From Prevotella sp. (GTDB lineage Bacteria > Bacteroidota > Bacteroidia > Bacteroidales > Bacteroidaceae), in assembly GCA_017960525.1 (NCBI GenBank), contig JAGCZA010000139.1, positions 1 to 52,178 on the forward strand: DNA of 52,178 nucleotides, given 5' to 3'. Numbering within the stretch: position 1 is the stretch's first letter; every line of letters starts with the position of its first letter. Below are positions 43,748 through 51,790 of the stretch, piece by piece. Below the pieces are notes generated by a model, which ran no database searches, was not told the origin of the DNA, and worked only from the letters and a program-made list of their open reading frames with translations. The translations under genes and the position numbers were made by a program.

Positions 43748-44254
43748 ATGGATTTTGAAGGAAAAGTGATTAGCAGGGAGATTAGCGAACTGCTGTGGGA
43801 AACAGAAAAGACAGTTGGCACAGCCGAGAGTTGCACTGGCGGACGTGTTGCCGAGGCAATTATTGCCGTTCCTGGTGCTTCGAAATATTTCAAGGGCGGC
43901 ATCATCTGCTACGTCAACGACGTGAAGGAGCGTCTTTTGGGCGTGTCACAGCAGTTGCTGGAGGAGAAGACGGCTGTCTGCGAAGAGGTGGCTGTCGAAA
44001 TGGTGAAAGGCGCCTGCCGCACGTTGCAGACCGACTACGCCATTGCCACTACTGGCATAGCAGGCCCTTCGGGAGGTACCAAGGAGATTCCCGTCGGCAC
44101 CATCTGGATTGCCTGTGGAAGCCCTGACAAGGTGGTGACTTGCAAAGTGGTGGAAGATCATGGCCGCGACATCAATCTGGCCATTGCTACCAACCTGGCC
44201 ATCCAGCTTTTCCGCGATTTCCTGAAAGAAATTAATGGTGCTGCAGAGGAATAG
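43748..44254 (+). CDS. pncC: CinA C-terminal domain protein (PncC-type NMN amidohydrolase)
   Basis: A 168-residue stand-alone CinA C-terminal domain. TAESCTGGRVAEAI, FKGGIICYVNDVKERLLGV and TGIAGPSGG followed by PVGTIWIA are the family motifs, including the catalytic Ser/Lys region. It is predicted to deamidate nicotinamide mononucleotide to NaMN in NAD recycling. The N-terminal COG1058 domain of full CinA is absent. Confidence 0.9.
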   Translation: MDFEGKVISREISELLWETEKTVGTAESCTGGRVAEAIIAVPGASKYFKGGIICYVNDVKERLLGVSQQLLEEKTAVCEEVAVEMVKGACRTLQTDYAIATTGIAGPSGGTKEIPVGTIWIACGSPDKVVTCKVVEDHGRDINLAIATNLAIQLFRDFLKEINGAAEE

Positions 44255-44291
44255 GCATACCAATCATGGAAGGTGGCCTCAGAAGTGATAA

Positions 44292-45239
44292 ATGAAAGAT
44301 AATCAGCAAGAGATATTCCCGATTGTGGATGAGGCGGGAACGGTCATCGGTAAGGCAACGCGAGGCGAATGTCATAGCGGTTTGAATCTGCTGCACCCCG
44401 TGGTGCATTTGCATGTGTTTAACAAGCAGGGAGACTTGTATCTGCAGAAGCGACCTGATTGGAAAGATATTCAGCCTGGCAAGTGGGACACGGCCGTGGG
44501 TGGCCATCTGGACTATGGTGAGACGCATGAGGAGGCATTGTACCGTGAGGTGCGCGAGGAGTTAGGCATTGCCAACTTCACACCTGCCTTTATCGGCAAA
44601 TATGTGTTCGAGTCCCAGCGTGAACGAGAACTGGTGTATATATACCGCACGACTTACGAGGGTGAGATACATCCATCGAAAGATGAACTCGACGGAGGCC
44701 GGTTCTGGACGTTACAAGAGATTCGAGAGGCTATAGGCAAGGGGATTCTGACTCCCAATTTTGAGCACGAGTTTCAGCGTTTTTTTCTTGAAAAGACAGA
44801 GAAATACCGTTTGCTCACGGAGCAAATCCGTTTACTGACAGAAGGAGAAACAGACAAGGTGGCTGTGATGGCCAACGTGTGTGCAGCCATATATGAAGCA
44901 ATGGGATTTTGGTGGACTGGCTTCTATCGGGTACAAGGCAATGAGCTGATATTGGGGCCTTTCCAGGGTCCCGTGGCCTGTATGCACATCGGTTTCGGAC
45001 GAGGTGTGTGCGGTACGGCTTGGAAGCAGCACCAGACGATTGTGGTACCTGATGTCGAGCAGTTCCCTGGACATATTGCCTGCAGCAGCCTGTCGCGCTC
45101 AGAGATTGTCGTTCCCGTTTTTTCGGCAGAAGGTGAGGTCGTGGCTGTACTCGATATCGACAGTAAGGAACTGGATGCTTTCGATGATATTGACCGCCAA
45201 TATCTGGAGGGAATTTGCAGAATCATAGCATGGAAATAA
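44292..45239 (+). CDS. Fusion of a Nudix hydrolase and a free methionine-R-sulfoxide reductase (GAF)
   Basis: 315 residues. The N-terminal part (1 to about 160) is an IPP-isomerase-like Nudix domain with box GGHLDYGETHEEALYREVRE then ELGI (from about 70). The C-terminal part (about 165-315) is a GAF domain of the fRMsr type: GPVAC (Cys230), GRGVCGTA (Cys240) and PGHIACSSLSRSEIVVP (Cys264). The 10- and 24-residue spacing equals that of the catalytic Cys84, Cys94 and Cys118 in E. coli fRMsr. It therefore probably reduces free methionine-(R)-sulfoxide and hydrolyses an unknown nucleoside diphosphate compound. No stop or frameshift separates the parts. Confidence 0.88.
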   Translation: MKDNQQEIFPIVDEAGTVIGKATRGECHSGLNLLHPVVHLHVFNKQGDLYLQKRPDWKDIQPGKWDTAVGGHLDYGETHEEALYREVREELGIANFTPAFIGKYVFESQRERELVYIYRTTYEGEIHPSKDELDGGRFWTLQEIREAIGKGILTPNFEHEFQRFFLEKTEKYRLLTEQIRLLTEGETDKVAVMANVCAAIYEAMGFWWTGFYRVQGNELILGPFQGPVACMHIGFGRGVCGTAWKQHQTIVVPDVEQFPGHIACSSLSRSEIVVPVFSAEGEVVAVLDIDSKELDAFDDIDRQYLEGICRIIAWK

Positions 45240-45350
45240 AGGGCTTTCGCTGGAAAAATTCTGATGAAGGCCTAAGGCTGCGTCCTGAATAATGCAGGGC
45301 GACATTTTATCGAATTGGAGGCTGCTGAGAATCGGTATTACAGGTAGATT

Positions 45351-45689
45351 ATGGCAAGTAATGCAGACTTTGTGCAGTATATCACAGACCAGTGCGCTGG
45401 GGCGGGCGAAATTGTTGCCAAGAAGATGTTTGGCGACTATGGGATATATTGTGACGGCAAGATATGTGGACTGATTTGCGATGACTGCTTCTATTTGAAG
45501 CCAACGGAGGCAGTACGCGAGCTGTTGAGGACAGTTGAACTCCGTCCGCCCTATGCAGGAGCAAAGGACTATTTCTATATTGCTGATGTAGATGACCGCG
45601 ATTATCTCTCTACGCTCGTTAGAGAAACCTGTTGTGAACTACCTGAACCTAAGCCTAAGAAAGCACCCTTACGTTCTACGTCTGCTTAG
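45351..45689 (+). CDS. TfoX N-terminal domain protein
   Basis: 112 residues matching the TfoX-N domain: KKMFGDYGIYCDGKICGLI, FYLKPT and PPYAGAKDYFYI fit the family. Members outside the gamma-proteobacteria have no shown role in competence. The basic tail (EPKPKKAPLRSTS) is unstructured. The gap to the Nudix-fRMsr gene is 111 bp without visible features. Confidence 0.82.
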   Translation: MASNADFVQYITDQCAGAGEIVAKKMFGDYGIYCDGKICGLICDDCFYLKPTEAVRELLRTVELRPPYAGAKDYFYIADVDDRDYLSTLVRETCCELPEPKPKKAPLRSTSA

Positions 45690-45931
45690 TGCCTTAACAT
45701 CAAATGTCAATGAGAATTTCGACCTATGGGTCAATTTGCAAATGGAGGATTCCTTTGCTGTTGCCAAACAAAATCACCCCTGCGTCGAGATTTCTCCCCC
45801 AAACAGAGTGCAAAGTTACACTTTGTTTCATTTTTAATGCGCTAATGTCTGAATAATCATTGTTCAAGGCTGTTTTTCTTGAAAAAAGATTAAAAGAGAG
45901 TGTTCTTTATAGGATTTTGGGAGAAAATCAC

Positions 45932-45939
45932 TAAATTTG
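45932..45939 (+). promoter_or_regulatory. Possible -7 box for the HTH-hsdM-hsdS genes
   Basis: TAAATTTG followed by CG, 27 bp before the HTH start. A near -33 match (TTTA, 45906-45909) lies 22 bp upstream, so the call is tentative. The 276-bp gap 45690-45965 also holds a small palindrome CAAAGT-TAC-ACTTTG at 45811-45825. Confidence 0.45.
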
Positions 45940-45965
45940 CGTCAAATTCAAAATATTATTACTAC

Positions 45966-46211
45966 ATGAAAGATTTGAATCGACTGAAGGTTGTCCTGGC
46001 TGAGAAGAAAAGGACAAACAAATGGCTGGCAGAGCAGTTGGGTAAGAATTATTCCACCATTAGTAAGTGGTGTACCAATACCTCACAGCCAGATTTGCAG
46101 ACCTTGGACAGGATTGCAGGTCTACTTGATGTGGATGTAAAGGATTTGATTAACTCCACAAGAGAGGACATTATGTATGTTCCTGTTCCTAAAACCCCAG
46201 TAGCATTATGA
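45966..46211 (+). CDS. Xre/Cro-type helix-turn-helix regulator
   Basis: An 81-residue protein with one HTH_3 domain: LAEKKRTNKWLAEQLGKNYS followed by TISKWCTNTSQPDLQTLDRI and AGLLDVDVKDLI. Its stop overlaps the hsdM ATG by 4 bp (ATGA), so the two are expressed together. The setting is like that of controller proteins that limit methylase expression in restriction-modification systems. Confidence 0.9.
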   Translation: MKDLNRLKVVLAEKKRTNKWLAEQLGKNYSTISKWCTNTSQPDLQTLDRIAGLLDVDVKDLINSTREDIMYVPVPKTPVAL

Positions 46212-47719
46212 TAACAGGAGAGATTAAATCGAAGATAGACCTGATTTGGGAGGATTTCTGGACCGGTGGCATCACTAATAGCATCAGTGTGCTGGAGCAG
46301 ATGACCTATCTGTTCTTCATGAAGATGCTTGACGATGCCCAGATAAAGGCGGAGAGTAATGCCAACCTGCTTGGAACTACGCTTGTGAACCCGACATTCC
46401 CAGTAGGTCAGAGCTGGCATAACCCGGAAACGGATCAGGACATACCCTACGAGCGGCTGCGCTGGCATGTGTTCAAGAACGATGACGGCGCATCGATGTT
46501 CCAGAACGTGCGTATGAACGTGTTTCCGTTCATCAAGAACCTGAACAGCGGGCGCGAATCGGCCTATAGCCGCTTTATGGAGAACGCCACGTTCCTCATT
46601 CCCAATGCACGAACCTTGGTGAAGGTCGTTGAGGGTGTGGACGGCCTCGACATGAACAACCGCGACACGATGGGCGATGTCTATGAGTATGTACTTGGAA
46701 AGATGGCCGCTTCTGGCACCAATGGCCAGTTCCGCACACCCAGGCATATCATTAGTATGATGGTTGAGCTGATGAAACCCAACTTGAAGGATGTCATCTG
46801 CGACCCAGCAATGGGCAGTGCCGGCTTCATCGTAGAGAGTGCCAAGTACATCAAGAGCCACTACTCACAGGAACTGATGCGCCGTGAGAATCAGGAGCAC
46901 TATCGCAAACACATGTTTCATGGTTTCGATACAGACCAGACTATGCTCCGCATCGGTGCCATGAACCTGATGCTGCACAACGTGGACAATCCCGACATAG
47001 AGTATAAGGACAGCCTTTCTACCGACAATACCGATGCCGAGCGTTACACGCTTTGCCTCGCAAATCCACCCTTTGCCGGTAATATTGACAAGGAGGTCAT
47101 CGCCAAGTCGCTCACTAAGATTGCCCCGACGAAGAAGACGGAACTGCTCTTCGTGGCCCTCTTCACCCGTATGCTCCAGTTGGGAGGCCGCTGTGCCTCG
47201 ATTGTTCCCGACGGCGTTCTGTTTGGCACTTCATCTGGTCACAAGGCTGTTCGCAAAGAACTGGTCGATAATCAGCGGTTGCAAGCCGTCATCTCTATGC
47301 CCAGCGGTGTGTTCAAACCTTACGCAGGCGTAAGCACCGCCATTCTCATCTTCACCAAGACAAACAGCGGCGGCACGGATAAGGTGTGGTTCTACGACAT
47401 GCGGGCCGATGGCTTCTCGCTTGATGACAAGCGCAATCCCATTAACGACAACGACATTCCCGACATCATCCGTCGCTATGAGCACTTGGAAGATGAAGCC
47501 AACCGCACCCGCAAGGACCAGTCGTTCTTAGTTCCCGTTGACGAGATTCGCCAAAACGACTACGACCTCTCCATCAATAAATATAAAGAGGTAGAGCGGG
47601 TGAAGGTGGAGTATGAGCCAACTGCCACCATCCTTGCCCGACTGGAAGAGACGGAGCAACAGATAGAGCAAGGGCTGAAAGAGCTGAAAGAAATGCTGAA
47701 GGAGGACGATAATGGATAG
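46208..47719 (+). CDS. hsdM: Type I restriction-modification DNA methyltransferase subunit HsdM
   Basis: 503 residues, full length for HsdM. N-terminal helical domain (IDLIWEDFWTGGITNSISV) followed by the N6-adenine methylase core: SAM motif DPAMGSAGFIV (about 199) and catalytic NPPF (286-289). GQFRTPRHI is also typical. The usual DPACGSGGF appears as DPAMGSAGF, which is a tolerated family variant. Downstream hsdS is truncated and there is no hsdR, so specific methylation by this locus is doubtful unless another HsdS serves it. Confidence 0.95.
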   Translation: MITGEIKSKIDLIWEDFWTGGITNSISVLEQMTYLFFMKMLDDAQIKAESNANLLGTTLVNPTFPVGQSWHNPETDQDIPYERLRWHVFKNDDGASMFQNVRMNVFPFIKNLNSGRESAYSRFMENATFLIPNARTLVKVVEGVDGLDMNNRDTMGDVYEYVLGKMAASGTNGQFRTPRHIISMMVELMKPNLKDVICDPAMGSAGFIVESAKYIKSHYSQELMRRENQEHYRKHMFHGFDTDQTMLRIGAMNLMLHNVDNPDIEYKDSLSTDNTDAERYTLCLANPPFAGNIDKEVIAKSLTKIAPTKKTELLFVALFTRMLQLGGRCASIVPDGVLFGTSSGHKAVRKELVDNQRLQAVISMPSGVFKPYAGVSTAILIFTKTNSGGTDKVWFYDMRADGFSLDDKRNPINDNDIPDIIRRYEHLEDEANRTRKDQSFLVPVDEIRQNDYDLSINKYKEVERVKVEYEPTATILARLEETEQQIEQGLKELKEMLKEDDNG

Positions 47720-48059
47720 GACGAAGTGTGAACACCGGAAATTAACAGAATTGGCGATTATCACTATGGGGCAATCGCCAGATTCGGTAAGCTATAATAA
47801 CGTTGGGGATGGTCTTCCCTTTTTCCAAGGAAATGCAGACTTTGGCGCGTTATATCCAACAGTCCGAGTGTTTTGTAACAAACCCACACGTGAGGCCAAT
47901 AAAGATGACGTATTAATGTCTGTAAGAGCACCTATTGGTGCTGTCAACATCTCAAATATCCATTGTTGCATTGGACGTGGACTATGTTCAATATCCCCTA
48001 TTAGTGGACTTTCAATAAGTAAATATCTCTATTACTGCTTAAAACCTATCAATATGTAA
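47712..48059 (+). pseudogene. hsdS: Truncated type I specificity subunit HsdS
   Basis: 115 residues that match only the first target-recognition domain of HsdS (KLTELAIITMGQSPDSVSYN, then FFQGNADFG and KDDVLMSVRAPIGAVNIS, IGRGLCSI). Normal HsdS has about 400 residues with two recognition domains and two conserved helices. The frame ends in TAA-type stop (48057-48059) within the first domain, just before the first conserved helix, and the next 49 bp lead into an unrelated lipoprotein gene. Truncation by deletion is likely. Overlaps hsdM by 8 bp. Confidence 0.85.
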
Positions 48060-48108
48060 TTACTATCTATCATAGTCATTTGTTGAAAGAAAAATAGAAT
48101 TAGCAACT

Positions 48109-49050
48109 ATGAAACAGACTTTTATTTTTGTTATTGCAGCGTTTTTATTGGCTGCGTGTGGCAATGAGGAGGAGCAACTGCGCGAGCGGGCGGCAGAGTT
48201 GTGTCAGTATATTCCTGACCATGAACTGCTGGAGAAGTCGAAGGACTTTATGACGGCGGATTTCTATGCCGTGCTGGACACGATGTTTAACCATTTGCCG
48301 GAACATGAGACGATGGATCATGAGTGGCTGTACTACTTTGTGACTGGCAACGGCGGCACGATGGCTGACTATGAGGTGACTGGAGTGGAACTACAGGACG
48401 GGGCTCATGCCGTGGCGACCGTCAAGGTGAGGCAGAAATGGGAGGACGGCTCGTTCGATGAGAACAGCGACATAGAGGAGCACAAGCTGTATATGGAGAA
48501 GGTAGACGGGCAGTGGCTGATGTCGGATTTCGATGGCCACAAGCAGGATTGCATCCGCCACATTGAAATCAATCGTCGGGAGCAGGCCGTGCGCGAGGCC
48601 ATTAGCGACTATCTGGTAAAGGAGATTGGGAAGCACTATTTGCAAGGGCAACTCTGCATACCGACGCTGCTGATAGTGGCTGAGGAAGAGGAGGACACGA
48701 CGCAGGGACGGGTGTGGTGTGACTGCTGGGTTGACTGGTACAACGTGGCAGGCGACACGTTGAAAACGGTATCTGGCGGCAATCACTCTGGTTGTATGAC
48801 GATTCAGGAACGGGACGGGAAGCCGGTGGTGACAGCCTTTGAACAGACAGAAGACGGAGCACGGTTCATACCAAGCGCCAAACGGATTTTCGGTCATCAT
48901 TTTGATGTTTACCAAAACATGAACTCTAATCGCGATGTGCGTGAAGCTGCCCGGAAGGAGCAGTTGTGCGAGTATGTGAAACGTTATAATCTGAATGTCC
49001 GCTACTATCAGGACTTTGGCTGGGATGCAGTAGAACTGCTTGGTGAGTAA
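48109..49050 (+). CDS. Uncharacterised lipoprotein
   Basis: 313 residues. Signal peptide with lipobox LAAC (acylated Cys17). The mature part contains charged, mixed alpha/beta sequence (RQKWEDGSFDENSDIEEHKL, WLMSDFDGHKQDCIRHIEIN) that recalls DUF3828-like domains, without certainty; a second half (CDCWVDWYNVAGDTLKTVSG onwards) may be a second domain. No catalytic motif is visible. It lies between the broken hsd locus and another lipoprotein gene. Confidence 0.75.
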   Translation: MKQTFIFVIAAFLLAACGNEEEQLRERAAELCQYIPDHELLEKSKDFMTADFYAVLDTMFNHLPEHETMDHEWLYYFVTGNGGTMADYEVTGVELQDGAHAVATVKVRQKWEDGSFDENSDIEEHKLYMEKVDGQWLMSDFDGHKQDCIRHIEINRREQAVREAISDYLVKEIGKHYLQGQLCIPTLLIVAEEEEDTTQGRVWCDCWVDWYNVAGDTLKTVSGGNHSGCMTIQERDGKPVVTAFEQTEDGARFIPSAKRIFGHHFDVYQNMNSNRDVREAARKEQLCEYVKRYNLNVRYYQDFGWDAVELLGE

Positions 49051-49080
49051 AGTGATTGATTTTTAAAGAAATATTTAGCT

Positions 49081-49887
49081 ATGAAAAGAAAGAATTATAT
49101 CAGTTTGGCTATTTCATTCTTGGCTATTGGCCTGATGACGGCAGGATGCAAGAATGTTAGAGTGGATAAGAAGCAGATGGCTGGTACGATAGAAGAGCCT
49201 GTGCCATCGGACATGATGCCCGACAATGTTCAGCAGGCGATGGCGAAGGCGATGAAGTTCCACAGCCATGAGTTGATGAACGATACCGTCAACGAAGTCT
49301 ATGTCACGAGCATTGACGAGATGGACGAGACATCTACGGAGGGCTATGGTATTCAGGTGACGAAGGGAGCAATGTCTACCACTTTTCCCAACATCCACAA
49401 TACCCGTGAGCCACAGGTGATGTACAATGCCAAGACGGGCGACCTTTGGCTGACCAGTTCGGCGATAGAAGGTACGGGTATCCGCGTGGAGTGGCTCTAT
49501 CAGATTCGCTTTGGCGAGAACGAATTGGCGTATGTGAAGACTGAGATCAACCCCTACGGTGTGCAGCAGGAACTGTTGCAACGTTTAGGTTATACCATCG
49601 AGGGCGAAACTATCATGCTCTATGATGGCAACAAGCTGCTGGCGACAGTTACCAATACTGTCAAGGACATGGGCGGTTTCGATGACGAACAGCCTTTGTG
49701 GATAGGTGAACAGCTGTACTACGATGTCAGCGGTGGCGAGCCAAAGGTCGTCTTCACCCCTGGCGTGAAGTTCACTACAGGGCTTGTGCTGACATACGAC
49801 GATATGCCGGAATTGTCGGCTCCCATCACGATAGATGAAAACGGAATGTTTACCATTTATGAGATTGTAGTAGTGGGAAAGCAATAA
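49081..49887 (+). CDS. Uncharacterised lipoprotein
   Basis: 268 residues. Lipobox MTAGC, acylated Cys23. The mature part appears beta-rich (NEVYVTSIDEMDETSTEGYG, VEWLYQIRFGENELAYVKTE, GEQLYYDVSGGEPKVVFTPG) and resembles the DUF4738 group of Bacteroidetes lipoproteins, but I cannot be sure. It is followed by dinB after one base, so both may share a transcript. Confidence 0.75.
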   Translation: MKRKNYISLAISFLAIGLMTAGCKNVRVDKKQMAGTIEEPVPSDMMPDNVQQAMAKAMKFHSHELMNDTVNEVYVTSIDEMDETSTEGYGIQVTKGAMSTTFPNIHNTREPQVMYNAKTGDLWLTSSAIEGTGIRVEWLYQIRFGENELAYVKTEINPYGVQQELLQRLGYTIEGETIMLYDGNKLLATVTNTVKDMGGFDDEQPLWIGEQLYYDVSGGEPKVVFTPGVKFTTGLVLTYDDMPELSAPITIDENGMFTIYEIVVVGKQ

Positions 49888-49888
49888 A

Positions 49889-50977
49889 ATGAAGGTCATC
49901 CATATTGACATGGATCAGTTCTATGCCGCTGTGGAGCAGTGCGATAATCCAGAACTGAAGGGTAAGCCGATAGCGGTTGGCCATGATACCGAACGTGGCG
50001 TAGTGTCGACGGCCAGCTACGAGGCCCGACGGTTTGGTGTACATTCTGCCCAGTCCATTCAAGTGGCCAAGCGCCTTTGTCCGCAACTGATTATCGTGGA
50101 GCCGCACTTTCAGCGTTATAAGGAGGTGTCAGCTCAGTTGCACGACATCTTTCATGACTATACAGACCTGATTGAGCCTATTTCGCTTGATGAAGCCTTC
50201 CTTGACGTCACAGATAACAAGAAGAGTGTTGAACTGGGTGTAGAGATTGCGCGTGAAATCAAGCAGCGCATTCGTGAGACGATGGGACTGACGGCATCAG
50301 CCGGTGTCAGCTATTGTAAGTTCCTGGCAAAGATTGCCTCTGACTGGCGCAAGCCCGACGGCCTGACGGTGATTCATCCTGACAGGGCCTTGGACTTCAT
50401 TGCCCAGTTGAAGGTGGAGAAAATCTGGGGCGTTGGGCAGAAGACGGCAGAGAAGATGCACCGTATGGGCGTTTTCACGGGTTTGGATCTGAGGAATATG
50501 TCACTCGCCCGACTTACTCAGGAGTTTGGCAAGATGGGGCAGGTGTTCTATGACTTCTCGCGAGGGATTGATAACCGGCCTGTTATCTCCGAATGGGAGC
50601 GCAAGTCCGTCAGCTGTGAGCAGACATTTGAGTCAGACATCAGCGAGAACTCTGCCGTCACCATCCACTTGTACCACACGGTGCTGGAACTGGTTAGGCG
50701 CATCGAGAAGAATGACTTCGAGGGGCGCACACTGACGCTGAAAGTTAAATTCTTAGATTTCCAGCAGATTACCCGCAGTATCACTGTTGACCACATCTTG
50801 CGAACCAAAGACGAGATTCTGCCTTTGGCAAAACAGTTGATGCAGGGCGTGGAGTTTCATTCCCATCCCATTCGTCTGTTAGGCTTGGGCGTGTCGAACA
50901 AAAAAAGTGCCACCGCTCAGGAGCAGCAGCCTTGGGTCGAGCTGGAACTGGAGTTTGAGCCGTGGCCAGAGGCTTGA
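49889..50977 (+). CDS. dinB: DNA polymerase IV
   Basis: A 362-residue Y-family translesion polymerase. Catalytic acidic residues lie in HIDMDQFYAAVE (Asp7 region) and SLDEAFLDVT; YEARRFGVHSAQ, ASAGVSYCKFLAKIASDWRK and the helix-hairpin-helix IWGVGQKTAEKMHRMGV are family motifs. The C-terminal little-finger domain is present but no clear beta-clamp-binding peptide ends it. No LexA-like operator is visible because the gene starts 1 bp after the lipoprotein stop. Confidence 0.95.
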   Translation: MKVIHIDMDQFYAAVEQCDNPELKGKPIAVGHDTERGVVSTASYEARRFGVHSAQSIQVAKRLCPQLIIVEPHFQRYKEVSAQLHDIFHDYTDLIEPISLDEAFLDVTDNKKSVELGVEIAREIKQRIRETMGLTASAGVSYCKFLAKIASDWRKPDGLTVIHPDRALDFIAQLKVEKIWGVGQKTAEKMHRMGVFTGLDLRNMSLARLTQEFGKMGQVFYDFSRGIDNRPVISEWERKSVSCEQTFESDISENSAVTIHLYHTVLELVRRIEKNDFEGRTLTLKVKFLDFQQITRSITVDHILRTKDEILPLAKQLMQGVEFHSHPIRLLGLGVSNKKSATAQEQQPWVELELEFEPWPEA

Positions 50978-50991
50978 TTCAGTCTATGCAT

Positions 50992-51181
50992 CTATTGCAC
51001 GATAGCATCTGTCACTTCGTGCAAGTCAACCTCTTTGAAACGGTTAAAGCGTTTGCCGTCTCGCTCTATTTCTTCAAAAAAAGGAGCAACACCGTTATGG
51101 ATGCAGCTCCCTGCTGTTTTTTACGTGCCGATTGTCAAAATAGCACTCGAAGATGGTCAAGATGGTATCTTTAAACGCCAT
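50992..51181 (-). pseudogene. Small decayed reading frame between dinB and the GNAT gene
   Basis: On the minus strand an ATG at 51181 opens MAFKDTILTIFECYFDNRHV and runs to a stop at 51097-51095. In the next frame the sequence continues as a plausible protein (TVLLLFFEEIERDGKRFNRF, KEVDLHEVTDAIVQ) to a stop at 50992-50994. A one-base shift near 51095-51101 would join them into one protein of about 63 residues. It may be a pseudogene, a programmed frameshift, or chance. I do not recognise the family. Confidence 0.35.
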
Positions 51182-51194
51182 TAAACATTGACTG

Positions 51195-51761
51195 TCAGAA
51201 ACGAAAACGTACAGGCTCCACCTTTTCGGTATGTTCACCAATATGCTTCTCCATCCACACCATATCATACCAGCGGCTGAACTTGTAGCCACATTGCATA
51301 AAACGGCCAACCATCCGATACCCCAAATGGCTGTGGAACTGGATGCTGTTTTCAGTCAGATAAGGATCTGTACCTCGTGGGGCAGATATACAGGCACACA
51401 TATTGAGGATGCCCATCTGCTGTAGCTCTTTCTGGAGAGCATCGTGGAGCAATCGGCCAAGTCCTTGTCCCGCTTCACCTTGTTTCACATAGATGGAGGT
51501 TTCTACTGCCCAATCGTAGGCGGCACGTCCTTTGAAGACACCAGCGTAGGCATATCCCGACAAATTCCTGTTCTCATCCTCTGCTACCAGATACGGGTAT
51601 TTCTTCAGCGTGTTATTGATACGTTGCAGGAACTCATCAATAGTCGGAACTTCGTATTCGAAGGTGATAGCCGTATGGGTGACGTAAGGAGCATAAATCT
51701 CGAGCAGTCGCTCTGCGTCCTTTTCCTTGGCTGTTCTGATTATTGTTTTGCTCATTTTCAT
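51195..51761 (-). CDS. GNAT family N-acetyltransferase (phosphinothricin acetyltransferase-like)
   Basis: 188 residues of the Pat/bar-like GNAT group. TAKEKDAERLLEIYAPYV and TAITFEYEVPT at the N-terminus, YAYAGVFKGRAAYDWAVETS, the acetyl-CoA loop GQGLGRLLHDAL and FHSHLGYRMVGRFMQCGYKF are hallmarks. Members acetylate methionine sulfoximine or sulfone-like amino acids, so the natural substrate is uncertain. The start M at 51761 has a second M two codons later. Confidence 0.9.
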   Translation of the reverse strand: MKMSKTIIRTAKEKDAERLLEIYAPYVTHTAITFEYEVPTIDEFLQRINNTLKKYPYLVAEDENRNLSGYAYAGVFKGRAAYDWAVETSIYVKQGEAGQGLGRLLHDALQKELQQMGILNMCACISAPRGTDPYLTENSIQFHSHLGYRMVGRFMQCGYKFSRWYDMVWMEKHIGEHTEKVEPVRFRF

Positions 51762-51790
51762 TTACCTTCTGTAACGGCATCATTTATCAT

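Noticed and set aside
45351-45689. A competence regulator role for the TfoX-N protein.
   Set aside because: Only the N-terminal domain is present and no competence genes are near; the competence role is known for gamma-proteobacterial proteins with both domains.
45811-45825. Palindrome CAAAGT-TAC-ACTTTG as an operator of the HTH gene.
   Set aside because: It lies about 140 bp before the start codon and GCAAAGTTA is a frequent promoter-like string in this window; no matching second site was seen.
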